Assembly: GCF_007997155.1 (NCBI RefSeq) | Contig: NZ_VORT01000003.1 | Span: 310,001 to 374,000, forward strand | Direction of reading: 5' to 3' | DNA from: Aequorivita antarctica | GTDB taxonomy: Bacteria; Bacteroidota; Bacteroidia; Flavobacteriales; Flavobacteriaceae | Length of the DNA: 64,000 bases | Shown here: positions 16,785-25,451 of the stretch, one piece after another | Layout of the letters: the number at the start of each line of letters is the position of its first letter | Numbering within the stretch: the stretch's first letter is position 1 | The notes under the pieces: model-generated | Databases searched by the model: none | The model's input: only the letters and a program-made list of their open reading frames with translations | Told to the model about the DNA's origin: nothing | Made by a program: the position numbers and the translations under genes

Positions 16785-16912
16785 ACAACAATGTATTAAA
16801 GCAATAGCGGTTTGGGTGTTTACCTGAACCGTTTTTGTGCTTAATTCAGTATCTTGTTCTCTGAAAAGTAAGTGCGATTAAATCCGCTACTGCTCTTATA
16901 CTAAACGTTCGT
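16785..16912. repeat. Structured inverted-repeat element B (cassette-junction-like)
   Basis: Arms AGCAATAGCGG (16800-16810) and CCGCTACTGCT (16884-16894) are complementary at 10 of 11 positions. They are extended outward by GTATT / TATAC and AACA / CGTT. An inner hairpin CGGTT / AACCG lies near 16808-16831. The left end (ACAATGTAT) is shared with element A. It lies downstream of the flavoprotein gene, so A and B bracket the sigma-peptide-flavoprotein module. Confidence 0.5.
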
Positions 16913-16964
16913 TACCCTTCAAAATAATCCTAATAGATTTCTGAATGAAAATGCCTAAACATTT

Positions 16965-17354
16965 ATGATAACAACCCTAGCAAAATGGACGGTAATAATA
17001 TTTGGAATATTTATAATTTTTGTGGGTTTTCTAATGCTTTTTGCACCAGAAAGAGCAAGGGCAACCTTACGTAAAGCCGGAAGTACAAATTTTATAAACT
17101 ATACTGAAATTACAATACGATTAATCCCAGCGGTAGCATTGATTCTGTATTCAGATTTTTCCAAGTTCCCTTTAGCGTTTACAATTTTTGGTTGGTTTAT
17201 GGGTATAACCTCTTTGATACTTTATCTTGTTCCGAGAAAAACACATCATGCATTTTCAATGAAAAGCGCCGATATGCTTAAACCCAAGTATGTTCAACTA
17301 ATTTCCCCATTTGCTTTTTTATTTGGCGGATTAATTATTTTTAACGCCATATAA
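16965..17354 (+). CDS. Small four-helix membrane protein, unknown
   Basis: 129 residues with four hydrophobic segments (about 7-26, 50-63, 68-88 and 108-128). The loop after helix 1 is APERARATLRKAGSTNFINY. Not recognised as a named family. It lies just outside inverted-repeat element B, with no clear promoter, and may belong to the accessory island. Its short polar tail and lack of a signal peptide suggest an inner-membrane protein. Confidence 0.6.
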   Translation: MITTLAKWTVIIFGIFIIFVGFLMLFAPERARATLRKAGSTNFINYTEITIRLIPAVALILYSDFSKFPLAFTIFGWFMGITSLILYLVPRKTHHAFSMKSADMLKPKYVQLISPFAFLFGGLIIFNAI

Positions 17355-17358
17355 CTTT

Positions 17359-17590
17359 ATGAGCTATTTAAAGTACATTTCTCAACACCCCAAATTTTAT
17401 AAAAACATATTACTTCTCACAGTAGCCTTTTCATTCGTTAACCTTTTCACACAAGAAAATTGTAACTGCAGAAGAAGATAATTATAACTATGAAGCCAAA
17501 ATGGACGGAATAGATTTAGTTGTTTCTGAGACCATATATATAATCTATTAATGCTGAAAGCACAATTAATATACTTTTAACCCTTCACAG
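17359..17590 (+). pseudogene. Possible remnant of a small exported protein
   Basis: ATG 17359 opens 40 codons with a membrane or signal segment (NILLLTVAFSFVNLFT) ending CNCRRR. In another frame, reading continues as AEEDNYNYEAKMDGIDLVVS before stopping. This looks like one coding region split by a frameshift. There is no homologue to confirm it. It fills the 290-bp gap before the Xaa-Pro peptidase gene. Confidence 0.25.
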
Positions 17591-17643
17591 CAACTTAATA
17601 AGGTTGAAATAATTAATTTTGAGGAAATTCATAAAACAATACG

Positions 17644-18936
17644 ATGAAGTACGATCAGATAGACAACAAACTCTACATTAAAAACCGCAAAAACTTTATG
17701 GCCCAAATGAAGCCGAAAAGTGTAGCGGTTTTCAATAGTAATGACATTTACCCAATTGGGGCGGATAGTACAATGCCTTTTCAACAGGCACGCGATATTT
17801 TTTATCTAACTGGTGCGGATCAAGAGGAAACCATATTGGTTCTTTTCCCAGATGCCCCAAACAAGGATCATCGCGAAATGCTTTTTGTACGCGAAACCAA
17901 TGACCACATTGCCGTTTGGGAAGGTGAAAAACTTACAAAAGAAAAAGGTACTGAGGTCAGTGGTATAAAATCAGTTTACTGGCTGAAGGAATTCGACAAG
18001 ATTTTCTATGAAGTAATGACGCAGGCAGAGCGCATTTACTTCAACACTAACGAGCATTACCGCCAAAGTGTGGAAACCGAAACCCGCGAGGATCGTTTCA
18101 TCAAAACCACAAAAGAAAAATTCCCTGCGCACAGTTGGGAACGCAGCAATCCAATCTTACAGCGCTTGCGTGCCGTAAAAGATAAAATTGAGCTCGATTT
18201 AATTCAAACAGCTTGCAACATTACCGAAAAAGGATTTAGAAGAATCCTGAATTTTGTAAAACCAGGCGTTTGGGAATACGAGATCGAAGCTGAGTTTATG
18301 CACGAATTTTTAAGAAACCGTTCCCGTGGTTTTGCCTATACGCCTATTATAGGTAGTGGCAACAATGCAAACGTGCTACACTATATCGTGAACAATCAGC
18401 AATGCAAAAAAGGCGATTTAATTCTGTTGGATGTGGGTGCTGAATACGCAAATTATGCGAGCGATATGACCCGAACTATTCCTGTGAGCGGAAAATTCAG
18501 CAAACGCCAGCGCGAGGTTTATGATGCAGTAAAGCGCGTGAAAGACGATGCCACAAAAATGCTGGTTCCCGGAAATTACTGGAAGGAATACCACGAAGAA
18601 GTGGGCAAATTGATGACCAAAGAACTTCTCGGCCTAAAACTTTTGGACAAAGCCGATGTAAAAAACGAAGACCCAAACTGGCCTGCCTATAAAAAATATT
18701 TTATGCACGGCACCAGTCACCATATGGGACTTGACACTCACGATTACGGAGTGCTTTGGGAAAAGATGACCGAAAATATGGTCTTTACCGTCGAACCGGG
18801 AATCTATATTCCGCAAGAAGGTTTCGGGATCCGTTTGGAAGACGATGTTGTTATTCAGAAAAAAGGAGAACCTTTCAACTTAATGCGCAACATTCCTATT
18901 GAAGCTGAAGAGATTGAGGAGATTATGAATAAATAG
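17644..18936 (+). CDS. pepP: Xaa-Pro aminopeptidase (M24B)
   Basis: 430 residues. Aminopeptidase P N-terminal domain (about 1-170), then a pita-bread M24 catalytic domain. The metal ligands are all visible: Asp in LILLDVGAEY and Asp in NYASDMTRTIP, His in HGTSHHMGLDTHDYG, Glu in FTVEPGIYIP and Glu in GIRLEDDVVIQ. It removes an N-terminal residue before proline, in the cytoplasm. There is no signal peptide. A terminator follows. Confidence 0.93.
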   Translation: MKYDQIDNKLYIKNRKNFMAQMKPKSVAVFNSNDIYPIGADSTMPFQQARDIFYLTGADQEETILVLFPDAPNKDHREMLFVRETNDHIAVWEGEKLTKEKGTEVSGIKSVYWLKEFDKIFYEVMTQAERIYFNTNEHYRQSVETETREDRFIKTTKEKFPAHSWERSNPILQRLRAVKDKIELDLIQTACNITEKGFRRILNFVKPGVWEYEIEAEFMHEFLRNRSRGFAYTPIIGSGNNANVLHYIVNNQQCKKGDLILLDVGAEYANYASDMTRTIPVSGKFSKRQREVYDAVKRVKDDATKMLVPGNYWKEYHEEVGKLMTKELLGLKLLDKADVKNEDPNWPAYKKYFMHGTSHHMGLDTHDYGVLWEKMTENMVFTVEPGIYIPQEGFGIRLEDDVVIQKKGEPFNLMRNIPIEAEEIEEIMNK

Positions 18937-18956
18937 AAAATTGAATAAAGATTAAA

Positions 18957-18997
18957 GAAAAAAGACTTAAAGAGAATTTCTTTTTAAGTCTTTTTTA
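18957..18997 (+). terminator. Terminator after the Xaa-Pro peptidase gene
   Basis: Stem AAAAGACTTAAA / TTTAAGTCTTTT, followed by T's. Confidence 0.7.
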
Positions 18998-19010
18998 TAA
19001 AACAACATTA

Positions 19011-19325
19011 ATGGAAACTTCATATATCTATGTTGGCATTTTTCTCATCCTACTTGGAATTCTGATAAAGCATTTCAAACTATATTTTCTCATCGCCGGC
19101 TACAACACTATGAGTAAAGCCGAAAAAGAAAAAGTGAAGATTGAAAAAGTGGTTGTTCTGTTAAGAAACGTCTTAATTATTATAGGGCTTTCAATGATTT
19201 TGTTGTGTTTTGCCAATTCATATATGGAAAATCCTCAAGTAGCCAACTATCTGTTTTTTCCAATTGTTATTGGAAGTGTTATTTATCTTCTCGTTAAATC
19301 CAATTCTAAAGCCTATAAAAAATAG
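19011..19325 (+). CDS. DUF3784-like small membrane protein
   Basis: 104 residues. Three hydrophobic helices: about 5-32, 50-68 and 79-94. The motif LIAGYNTMSKAEKEKVKIEK between helices 1 and 2 is characteristic of DUF3784 proteins. Function unknown. It has no tight neighbour upstream and is followed by the hydrolase gene after 22 bp. Confidence 0.6.
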   Translation: METSYIYVGIFLILLGILIKHFKLYFLIAGYNTMSKAEKEKVKIEKVVVLLRNVLIIIGLSMILLCFANSYMENPQVANYLFFPIVIGSVIYLLVKSNSKAYKK

Positions 19326-19347
19326 GCTTAACATACCTTTTCAAAAC

Positions 19348-20118
19348 ATGACTTTTCACTATAAAAATATTCCAATTCAATACGAAATTTCAGGAAACGG
19401 CCCATCACTTGTCTTACTTCATGGTTTTTTGGAAAGTTCTACAATGTGGAATTCTTTGATTCCACAGTTTTCAAAAAACAATACTATAGTTACAATTGAT
19501 TTTCCCGGTCACGGAAAAAGCGGTGTTATTTCAGAAATTCATTCTATGGAATTAATGGCTGAGGTTGTAAATGAATTACTTCAACATTTGCAAATTTCAT
19601 CAGCAACTTTCATAGGTCATTCCATGGGCGGCTACGTGGCTTTGGCTTACGCCGAAATGTTTTCTGAAAAAGTCGAGAAATTGATTCTTCTAAATTCAAC
19701 ACCCATAGCAGATTCTGAAGAACGTAAAGAAAACCGTAATCGTGCGCTGAAGGTTATCGATCAAAATCCTCAGGTTTATATTAGTATGGCTATTGGAAAT
19801 CTGTTCGCCGAAACTTCTCGTAAAAAGTTTGCTGCAGAAATTGAAATGTTAAAAAAGGAAGTTTATTCTTTTCCAGTGGAAGGTATAAAAGCCGCTATAA
19901 AAGGAATGCGTGACCGAAAGGATCGAACTGTAATTTTGAAGGATTTCAACAAAGGGAAATATATGATTTTAGCTGAAGAAGATCCTATTTTACCAATTTC
20001 AGATGCAAAACAATTGGCCGAACAATGTGGCGTTTCTGTAAAAATTATTGAAGGAGGGCATATGAGTATGATAGAAAATTGGGATTCTGTTGTAAAATAT
20101 TTACATTTTATCGGATAA
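19348..20118 (+). CDS. Alpha/beta-fold hydrolase
   Basis: 256 residues from ATG 19348; an upstream in-frame start would overlap the preceding gene and add a nonhomologous stretch. It has the typical order: LVLLHGFLES (oxyanion loop), TIDFPGHGKS, nucleophile Ser in GHSMGGYVALAYA, acid Asp in ILAEEDPILP, and the base His in IEGGHMSMIEN. It resembles the MhpC/BioH-like esterase group. The substrate cannot be inferred. Confidence 0.85.
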   Translation: MTFHYKNIPIQYEISGNGPSLVLLHGFLESSTMWNSLIPQFSKNNTIVTIDFPGHGKSGVISEIHSMELMAEVVNELLQHLQISSATFIGHSMGGYVALAYAEMFSEKVEKLILLNSTPIADSEERKENRNRALKVIDQNPQVYISMAIGNLFAETSRKKFAAEIEMLKKEVYSFPVEGIKAAIKGMRDRKDRTVILKDFNKGKYMILAEEDPILPISDAKQLAEQCGVSVKIIEGGHMSMIENWDSVVKYLHFIG

Positions 20119-20181
20119 AACTTGCACTTTATCCGAAAAAACGTTAATATTGAAGAATCAACCCCAATTAATTTGACAGAA

Positions 20182-20427
20182 ATGGATAAAGTTACGCCCC
20201 AAAGCAGACCTCCAATCTTGAGTCTAATATGCACTGCATTTGGCCACGATTACATTATTACACGCAAAATTACCGACCACATTAGTGAATACAAATGTGC
20301 TTGTTGCGGCAAAGAGGTTTCAAACAGTTATTCTGGTAAATTTGAGCTACTTACCTTCAAACAACGCGAAGTGAACGAGTGTTTATCTTCTTTTTTCAGA
20401 AAAAAGAATAGAATTACCGTCCATTAG
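20182..20427 (+). CDS. Small Cys-pair protein (DUF1660-like)
   Basis: 82 residues from ATG 20182; an upstream TTG at 20122 is less likely. It has SLICTAFGHDYIITRK and then YKCACCGKEV, giving a His plus Cys cluster able to bind zinc. The form recalls the short phage-associated DUF1660 family. There is no prophage around it. Confidence 0.45.
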   Translation: MDKVTPQSRPPILSLICTAFGHDYIITRKITDHISEYKCACCGKEVSNSYSGKFELLTFKQREVNECLSSFFRKKNRITVH

Positions 20428-20501
20428 AAAGCTGCGATTTTCTTAAAGAATATTCTTCCTTAAAATTAGGGAACAAGTCTTTTAGTGCCTTTTCCTAAAA
20501 T

Positions 20502-21557
20502 CTATCCATTATCTTTTAACGCATTCCAGCCTCTTGCAACCAAAGGTATTTTTGTTCCTGCACGGCTTATTAAATGAATTCCTTCTTTTTCATCAGTTAT
20601 ATGACCAATGATTGTTAGATTTGGATTCGCCTTAATTTTTGGATAATCCTCGGTCTTAATAGAAAAGAGCAGTTCATAATCTTCCCCACCACTTAAAGCT
20701 ATTGTAGTGCTATTCAAATTGAATTCTTCACAAGTTGAAATAACCTGAGGGTCAAGCGGAATTTTATCTTCAAATAAATTGCACCCTGCCTTCGAGCTTT
20801 TACAAATATGTAAAATTTCAGAAGAAAGACCGTCACTAATATCAATCATCGAAGTAGGTTTCACATCTAATTCCTTCAGCAAACCTGAAATATCCTTGCG
20901 AGCTTCGGGTTTCAATTGTCTTTCCACCAAATAGGAATAAGGCTCCAAATCTGGTTGTGAATTTGGGTTTACCTTATAAACTTCCTTTTCGCGCTCCAAA
21001 ACCTGCAGCCCCATATATGCTGCGCCAAGGTCGCCCGTTACAACTAACAGATCGTTTTCTTTGGCACCACTTCTGTATATTGCTTCGCCTTTATTTACCA
21101 TTCCAAGAGCGGTAATGCTTATCAACAAACCCGTTGTTGAAGAAGTGGTATCGCCACCCACTACATCTACATTATAGGTTTTTGCAGCTGCTATAATACC
21201 TGCGTAAAGTTCTTCTAAAGCTTCTACTGGAAATCTATTTGAAACTGCAATACTTACCGTAATCTGGGTAGGTTCTGCGTTCATTGCGTATATATCAGAA
21301 AGATTGACAACTACAGCTTTGTAACCCAAATGTTTTAAAGGAACGTAACTCAAATCGAAATGCACACCTTCCAAAAGAAAATCAGTAGAAACAACAATTT
21401 CCTTTTTAGAATCACAGGAAATCACTGCGGCATCGTCGCCAACGCCCTTCACAGTTGACTTTTGTTTTATTTTGAAGTTTTTGGTGAGATGGTCAATGAG
21501 TCCAAACTCGCCTAAACTCCCAATACTTGTACTGGAATCGTCTTTATTTTCGAACAT
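20502..21557 (-). CDS. thiL: Thiamine-monophosphate kinase
   Basis: 351 residues, normal length. GEFGLIDHLTKNF at the N-terminus, VKGVGDDAAVI (ATP/Mg-binding Asp pair), STDFLLEGVHFD, VVVNLSDIYAMNAEPTQITV, VVGGDTTSS and MIDISDGLSSEILHI are all ThiL signatures. It phosphorylates thiamine monophosphate to thiamine diphosphate in the cytosol. No other thiamine gene is adjacent. Confidence 0.95.
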   Translation of the reverse strand: MFENKDDSSTSIGSLGEFGLIDHLTKNFKIKQKSTVKGVGDDAAVISCDSKKEIVVSTDFLLEGVHFDLSYVPLKHLGYKAVVVNLSDIYAMNAEPTQITVSIAVSNRFPVEALEELYAGIIAAAKTYNVDVVGGDTTSSTTGLLISITALGMVNKGEAIYRSGAKENDLLVVTGDLGAAYMGLQVLEREKEVYKVNPNSQPDLEPYSYLVERQLKPEARKDISGLLKELDVKPTSMIDISDGLSSEILHICKSSKAGCNLFEDKIPLDPQVISTCEEFNLNSTTIALSGGEDYELLFSIKTEDYPKIKANPNLTIIGHITDEKEGIHLISRAGTKIPLVARGWNALKDNG

Positions 21558-21704
21558 TTGTATTATTTATCATTATTCTTTGGCAAAAATACATCTTCAA
21601 AATCAATAAGCGAAGTCTCCAGTTAATATTAGTTGTTATCGGGAAAAACATTAATAATCGTTTAACTCGTTAACATTATACTAATATTTAATCTTTTACG
21701 TTTG

Positions 21705-21733
21705 TTGAAACAGTTATAATATTGTTATTTTAG
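21705..21733 (+). promoter_or_regulatory. Promoter of the secreted-protein cluster
   Basis: TTG at 21705-21707, an 18-bp gap, then TATTTTAG (7/8 match to the -7 consensus) at 21726-21733. It lies 27 bp before the ATG. Confidence 0.45.
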
Positions 21734-21759
21734 CCTGCTTATTAACTTAATACATAAAT

Positions 21760-23172
21760 ATGAAAATATCATTACAAGTTTTAATTTTATTATTCAGTAC
21801 ATTTTCAATAGCCCAAACTCCATGTGAAAATGGCATGGCAGGACAGTATCCCTGTAATGGCCTTGATCTTTTATCCCGTATTAGCCTAAGCGCTATGAAT
21901 GCCAGTGCGGGAAATGATTCTTGGGGATGGACTGACCCACAGGACGGAAAGGAATACGCAATTATGGGCTTGAACAATGGAGCTGCATTTGTTGATATTT
22001 CGGACCCCATAAACCCAATATATCTTGGCAAATTACCAACACATTCAGATTCAAGTATTTGGAGGGATATAAAAGTATATAATAATTACGCATTTATAGT
22101 TAGTGAAGCCAGCGGACATGGTATGCAGGTTTTTGACCTTACTCGTTTGCGTTCCGTTAGCAACGCTCCTGAAGTTTTTACTGAAGATGCACACTATAAC
22201 GGTTTTGGGCGCTGCCACAATATTGTTATCAATGAAGAAACTGGTTACGCCTACGCTGTGGGAACCAGTACTTTTGGAGGCGGCCCACATTTTGTGAACA
22301 TTCAGAATCCATTGAGCCCTGTGGCTGCAGGTGGTTTTAGTGGTGATAACTATAGCCACGATGCACAAGTAGTGATTTACGATGGCCCTGATGCAGATTA
22401 TGCAGGCCGTGAGATTCTCTTTGGAAGTAATGAAGACAGAGTTTCGATTGTGGATGTTACCGATAAAAATAACCCAATTGGTATTTCCAACGGATTCTAC
22501 GGAAGCGTAGATTACACCCACCAAGGCTGGCTTACCGATGATAAACATTACTTTATTATTGGTGATGAATTAGACGAATCCACATTTGGCTTTAATACCA
22601 GAACTATCATTTTTGATGTAAGTGATCTCGATAATCCCGTAGTACATTTTGAATACGAATCAGATGATGTTCAAGCAATAGATCACAACGGTTATGTATT
22701 GGGAAATGAATTTTACCTCTCTAGTTACCGTGCGGGTTTACGAATTATGGACATTAGTGATATTGAAAACCAAAATATGGTCGAAACCAAATTTTTTGAC
22801 ACTTACCCAGGCAGCAACTCGGCTAATTTTGACGGGGCTTGGAGCGTCTATCCGTTTTTTGCAAGTGGGAATATTGTGATCAGTGACATTGACAGAGGTC
22901 TTTTTATTGTTAGGGATTCATCTTTGGGTGTAAATGACAATTCCATTTCAACCTTTGCAATTGCTCCCAACCCTGCAAAAGACCTAGTTACAATCTCTTC
23001 AAAAACAGAACCTTTTGCTCAAATTGAAATATTTAACGTACTTGGACAAAAAGTGATAAATCTAAATTTTGCAAATAGTCTTTCAGAAAATATCGACATT
23101 TCAAAACTTCAATCAGGAATGTATGTGGTGAAAATTAATTCAACCACAACAAAAAGATTATTAATCAATTAA
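21760..23172 (+). CDS. Choice-of-anchor B family protein with type A sorting domain
   Basis: 470 residues. Signal peptide (VLILLFSTFSIAQ), then repeated LVIVD-type propeller blades (AAFVDISDPINPIYLG; HFVNIQNPLSPVAAG; VSIVDVTDKNNPIGIS; IIFDVSDLDNPVVHFEY; GLRIMDISDIENQNMV). The C-terminal ~75 residues are a type IX secretion type A sorting domain (FAIAPNPAKDLVTIS to MYVVKIN..TTKRLLIN). It is exported across the outer membrane and cell-surface attached or released. It is the first gene of a cluster with a lipoprotein propeller and an MbnP/MbnH-like pair. Confidence 0.88.
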   Translation: MKISLQVLILLFSTFSIAQTPCENGMAGQYPCNGLDLLSRISLSAMNASAGNDSWGWTDPQDGKEYAIMGLNNGAAFVDISDPINPIYLGKLPTHSDSSIWRDIKVYNNYAFIVSEASGHGMQVFDLTRLRSVSNAPEVFTEDAHYNGFGRCHNIVINEETGYAYAVGTSTFGGGPHFVNIQNPLSPVAAGGFSGDNYSHDAQVVIYDGPDADYAGREILFGSNEDRVSIVDVTDKNNPIGISNGFYGSVDYTHQGWLTDDKHYFIIGDELDESTFGFNTRTIIFDVSDLDNPVVHFEYESDDVQAIDHNGYVLGNEFYLSSYRAGLRIMDISDIENQNMVETKFFDTYPGSNSANFDGAWSVYPFFASGNIVISDIDRGLFIVRDSSLGVNDNSISTFAIAPNPAKDLVTISSKTEPFAQIEIFNVLGQKVINLNFANSLSENIDISKLQSGMYVVKINSTTTKRLLIN

Positions 23173-23192
23173 AACAATCTACTTATCCCCTT

Positions 23193-24575
23193 ATGTTATT
23201 TTTTAAAAAACCTAAATTAAAAGCGCTCCCACTTCTGCTTTCACTTTCGTTCATTATTTTTTCCTGTGGAAAAGATGACAATCCTACTCCAGAAGAGGAA
23301 GAGGAAATTCTCGGAACTATAGAACTTGTAAAGACCTATGGAGGAAGCGGAATAGATGAGGCAATTTCAGTAGTGGAAGCCGCAGATGGAAACTATGTGG
23401 TTTTTGGAACCACCAGAAGCACTGATGGCGATCTTACAGGCAGAAGTGGGAGCGACAGTGATTATTGGTTGCTTAAGACCTCCAAAACCGGTGAAATAAT
23501 CTGGAGCAGAACCTATGGAGGAAGTGATGATGAAAATGCAGCCCGTATTACAAAAACCAATGATGGCGGCTATTTATTAAGCGGATATACTTCCAGCGAT
23601 GATGGGGATGTATCTGGCAACGAAGGGTTTCAGGATTATTGGATTTTAAAAGTAGATGCTTCCGGAAACAAACAATGGGACAAAAACTTTGGTTTTGCAG
23701 GTAGTGATCAGGCGTACAAAGCATTTCAAACCTCTGATGGCGGATATTTCATTACAGGATTTTTTGACGTTTCTGCCAGTGGTGGAGCAGGGAATGATAT
23801 TCAAAGCGGATCCGGAAATGATCTTCAAAAAGGAGTTCTTCATGGTGTTGGTGAGTATTGGGGCATTAAGTTGGACGCTAATGGAACCAAACAGTGGAGA
23901 CGCTATTTTGGTGGCACCAATAACGACCGAAGTTATGATGCACTTGAAACAGCAGATGGCGGGTTTTTAATGACCGGCACCTCAGAAAGTGTAGATTTTG
24001 ATAAAATAGATCCCAAAGGAAGTTATGATTACTGGGCCGTAAGACTTACTTCGTCTGGAGATTTGGTTTGGACTAAATCTTTTGGAGGAGCAGAGATAGA
24101 CAACTCCTACGCTTCAATAAAAGCCAATGACGGAAATTACATTATGGTTGGTGACTCACGAAGCAGCGATCAAGATGTTACAGCTCCACGCGGAAACGCA
24201 GATGCTTGGATGGTGAAATTTGACGACAACGGAAACAAAATTTGGCAAAAATCGTTCGGAGGGTCACAGTTTGACACTGCACACAGCATTGTTCAGCGCA
24301 ACAACGGAGATTACATCCTTTCTGGCCACAGCCGAAGTAATGATGGAGATTTGCAGGCCAACAACGGTTTTAACGATGCTTGGATATTCGTCGTTGACCA
24401 AAGCGGAATTTTAAAGTTTCAGAAAAACGTTGGTGGATCTGGACTGGATTTCGCTTCTGAAGCAATAGAAACCTCTGACAACAAAATAGTAGCTGTAGGC
24501 AACACTGAAAGTAATGATCAAGATATTCCCTTGAATAAGGGGTCTAAAGATTTTTTAATTATTAAACTAAAATAA
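23193..24575 (+). CDS. Surface lipoprotein with seven WD/PQQ-like repeats
   Basis: 460 residues. Lipobox in LSLSFIIFSCGKDD, then an acidic linker (PTPEEEEEILG). Seven ~55-65-residue repeats begin with a YGGSG-type motif: TYGGSGIDEA, TYGGSDDENA, NFGFAGSDQA, YFGGTNNDRS, SFGGAEIDNS, SFGGSQFDTA and NVGGSGLDFA. Each runs on to D-x-W-x-x-K. Seven repeats suggest one seven-bladed propeller. It probably sits on the outer membrane. It lies 20 bp after the preceding gene and 29 bp before the MbnP-like gene. Confidence 0.75.
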   Translation: MLFFKKPKLKALPLLLSLSFIIFSCGKDDNPTPEEEEEILGTIELVKTYGGSGIDEAISVVEAADGNYVVFGTTRSTDGDLTGRSGSDSDYWLLKTSKTGEIIWSRTYGGSDDENAARITKTNDGGYLLSGYTSSDDGDVSGNEGFQDYWILKVDASGNKQWDKNFGFAGSDQAYKAFQTSDGGYFITGFFDVSASGGAGNDIQSGSGNDLQKGVLHGVGEYWGIKLDANGTKQWRRYFGGTNNDRSYDALETADGGFLMTGTSESVDFDKIDPKGSYDYWAVRLTSSGDLVWTKSFGGAEIDNSYASIKANDGNYIMVGDSRSSDQDVTAPRGNADAWMVKFDDNGNKIWQKSFGGSQFDTAHSIVQRNNGDYILSGHSRSNDGDLQANNGFNDAWIFVVDQSGILKFQKNVGGSGLDFASEAIETSDNKIVAVGNTESNDQDIPLNKGSKDFLIIKLK

Positions 24576-24604
24576 ACTTATTTATTTAACCCCCTATTTA
24601 ACCT

Positions 24605-25441
24605 ATGAAAAAAGTAGCTCTTTTTTTTATTATGGCATTTTTTGCTGTTGCATGTGGCAACGATGATGATTCACAACCAGAAATTTTTGGATGTACGGAT
24701 TCTTCTTCATTAAACTATAATTCAGCCGCCAATACTGACGATGGCTCTTGTATCTACAACAAAAATGTTACATTTAGTTTTATCCAAGACTGGGATGGAC
24801 AATCTGTTACCAGCGCAGATTTTAACGTTACTTCTTTTACAAATGCCTTTGGAAATACTTTGCAAATTTCAAAACTTCGATATCTAATCTCCAAAATAGT
24901 ACTCCATAAAGCGGATGGCTCTACAGTTGATTTTGAAGAATATAAATTAATAGATTTAACAGACCCAACTTCTCTCACCCTTACGCCAGCGATAATGGCA
25001 ACTACAGGCGATTACACAGGCATTTCATTTGTATATGGTTTTAATGAATTAGACAATAGGAGCGGTGCCTATCCCGATCTAAACGACGCTAATTGGAACT
25101 GGCCAGCAATGCTTGGTGGCGGCTATCATTTTATGCAAATGGAAGGTAAATATGAAGATGGCACTGGTGGCGAACTACCTTATGCATACCACAACGGTAC
25201 TGCCCGAGTAAGTCCAGATGTATTCGAACAAAATTTTATTTCTTTTAATTTCAGTCAAAATTTCACCATTTCAGCAGATGCTACCATAGAGATAAAAATG
25301 AATATTGCCGAATGGTACAAAAATCCATATATTTGGGACTTAAATGTCTTTAATACTGATTTAATGATGAATTATGAGGCTCAAAAACATATGAATGAAA
25401 ATGGTGCTAGCGTTTTTAGTATTGGCGCCATCACTCAATAG
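24605..25441 (+). CDS. MbnP-like copper-protein family lipoprotein
   Basis: 278 residues. Lipobox in FFAVACGNDD. A short Cys-containing calcium-binding-like repeat (GCTDSSSLNYNSAANTDDGS) comes next. The main domain starts VTFSFIQDWDGQSV and includes LQISKLRYLISKIVL, FVYGFNELDNRSG, NWNWPAMLGGGYHFMQMEGK and a final helix-strand part. This matches the MbnP/'metallo-mystery pair' family. In methanotrophs MbnP binds copper after a tryptophan is converted to kynurenine by its partner MbnH. The di-heme MbnH-like gene follows after 10 bp. The Trp-rich segment WNW is a candidate modification site (inference). Confidence 0.8.
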   Translation: MKKVALFFIMAFFAVACGNDDDSQPEIFGCTDSSSLNYNSAANTDDGSCIYNKNVTFSFIQDWDGQSVTSADFNVTSFTNAFGNTLQISKLRYLISKIVLHKADGSTVDFEEYKLIDLTDPTSLTLTPAIMATTGDYTGISFVYGFNELDNRSGAYPDLNDANWNWPAMLGGGYHFMQMEGKYEDGTGGELPYAYHNGTARVSPDVFEQNFISFNFSQNFTISADATIEIKMNIAEWYKNPYIWDLNVFNTDLMMNYEAQKHMNENGASVFSIGAITQ

Positions 25442-25451
25442 CATATAAAAA

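Noticed and set aside
14305-16912. Elements A and B called outright as integron attC sites
   Set aside because: Outer arms and hairpins fit, but the standard 7-bp core boxes do not match and no tyrosine integrase is in the window, so only 'cassette-junction-like' is claimed.
24660-24780. Calcium-binding thrombospondin type-3 repeat in the MbnP-like protein
   Set aside because: The GCTD...DDGSC segment is similar, but it is a single short unit, so only the resemblance is mentioned.
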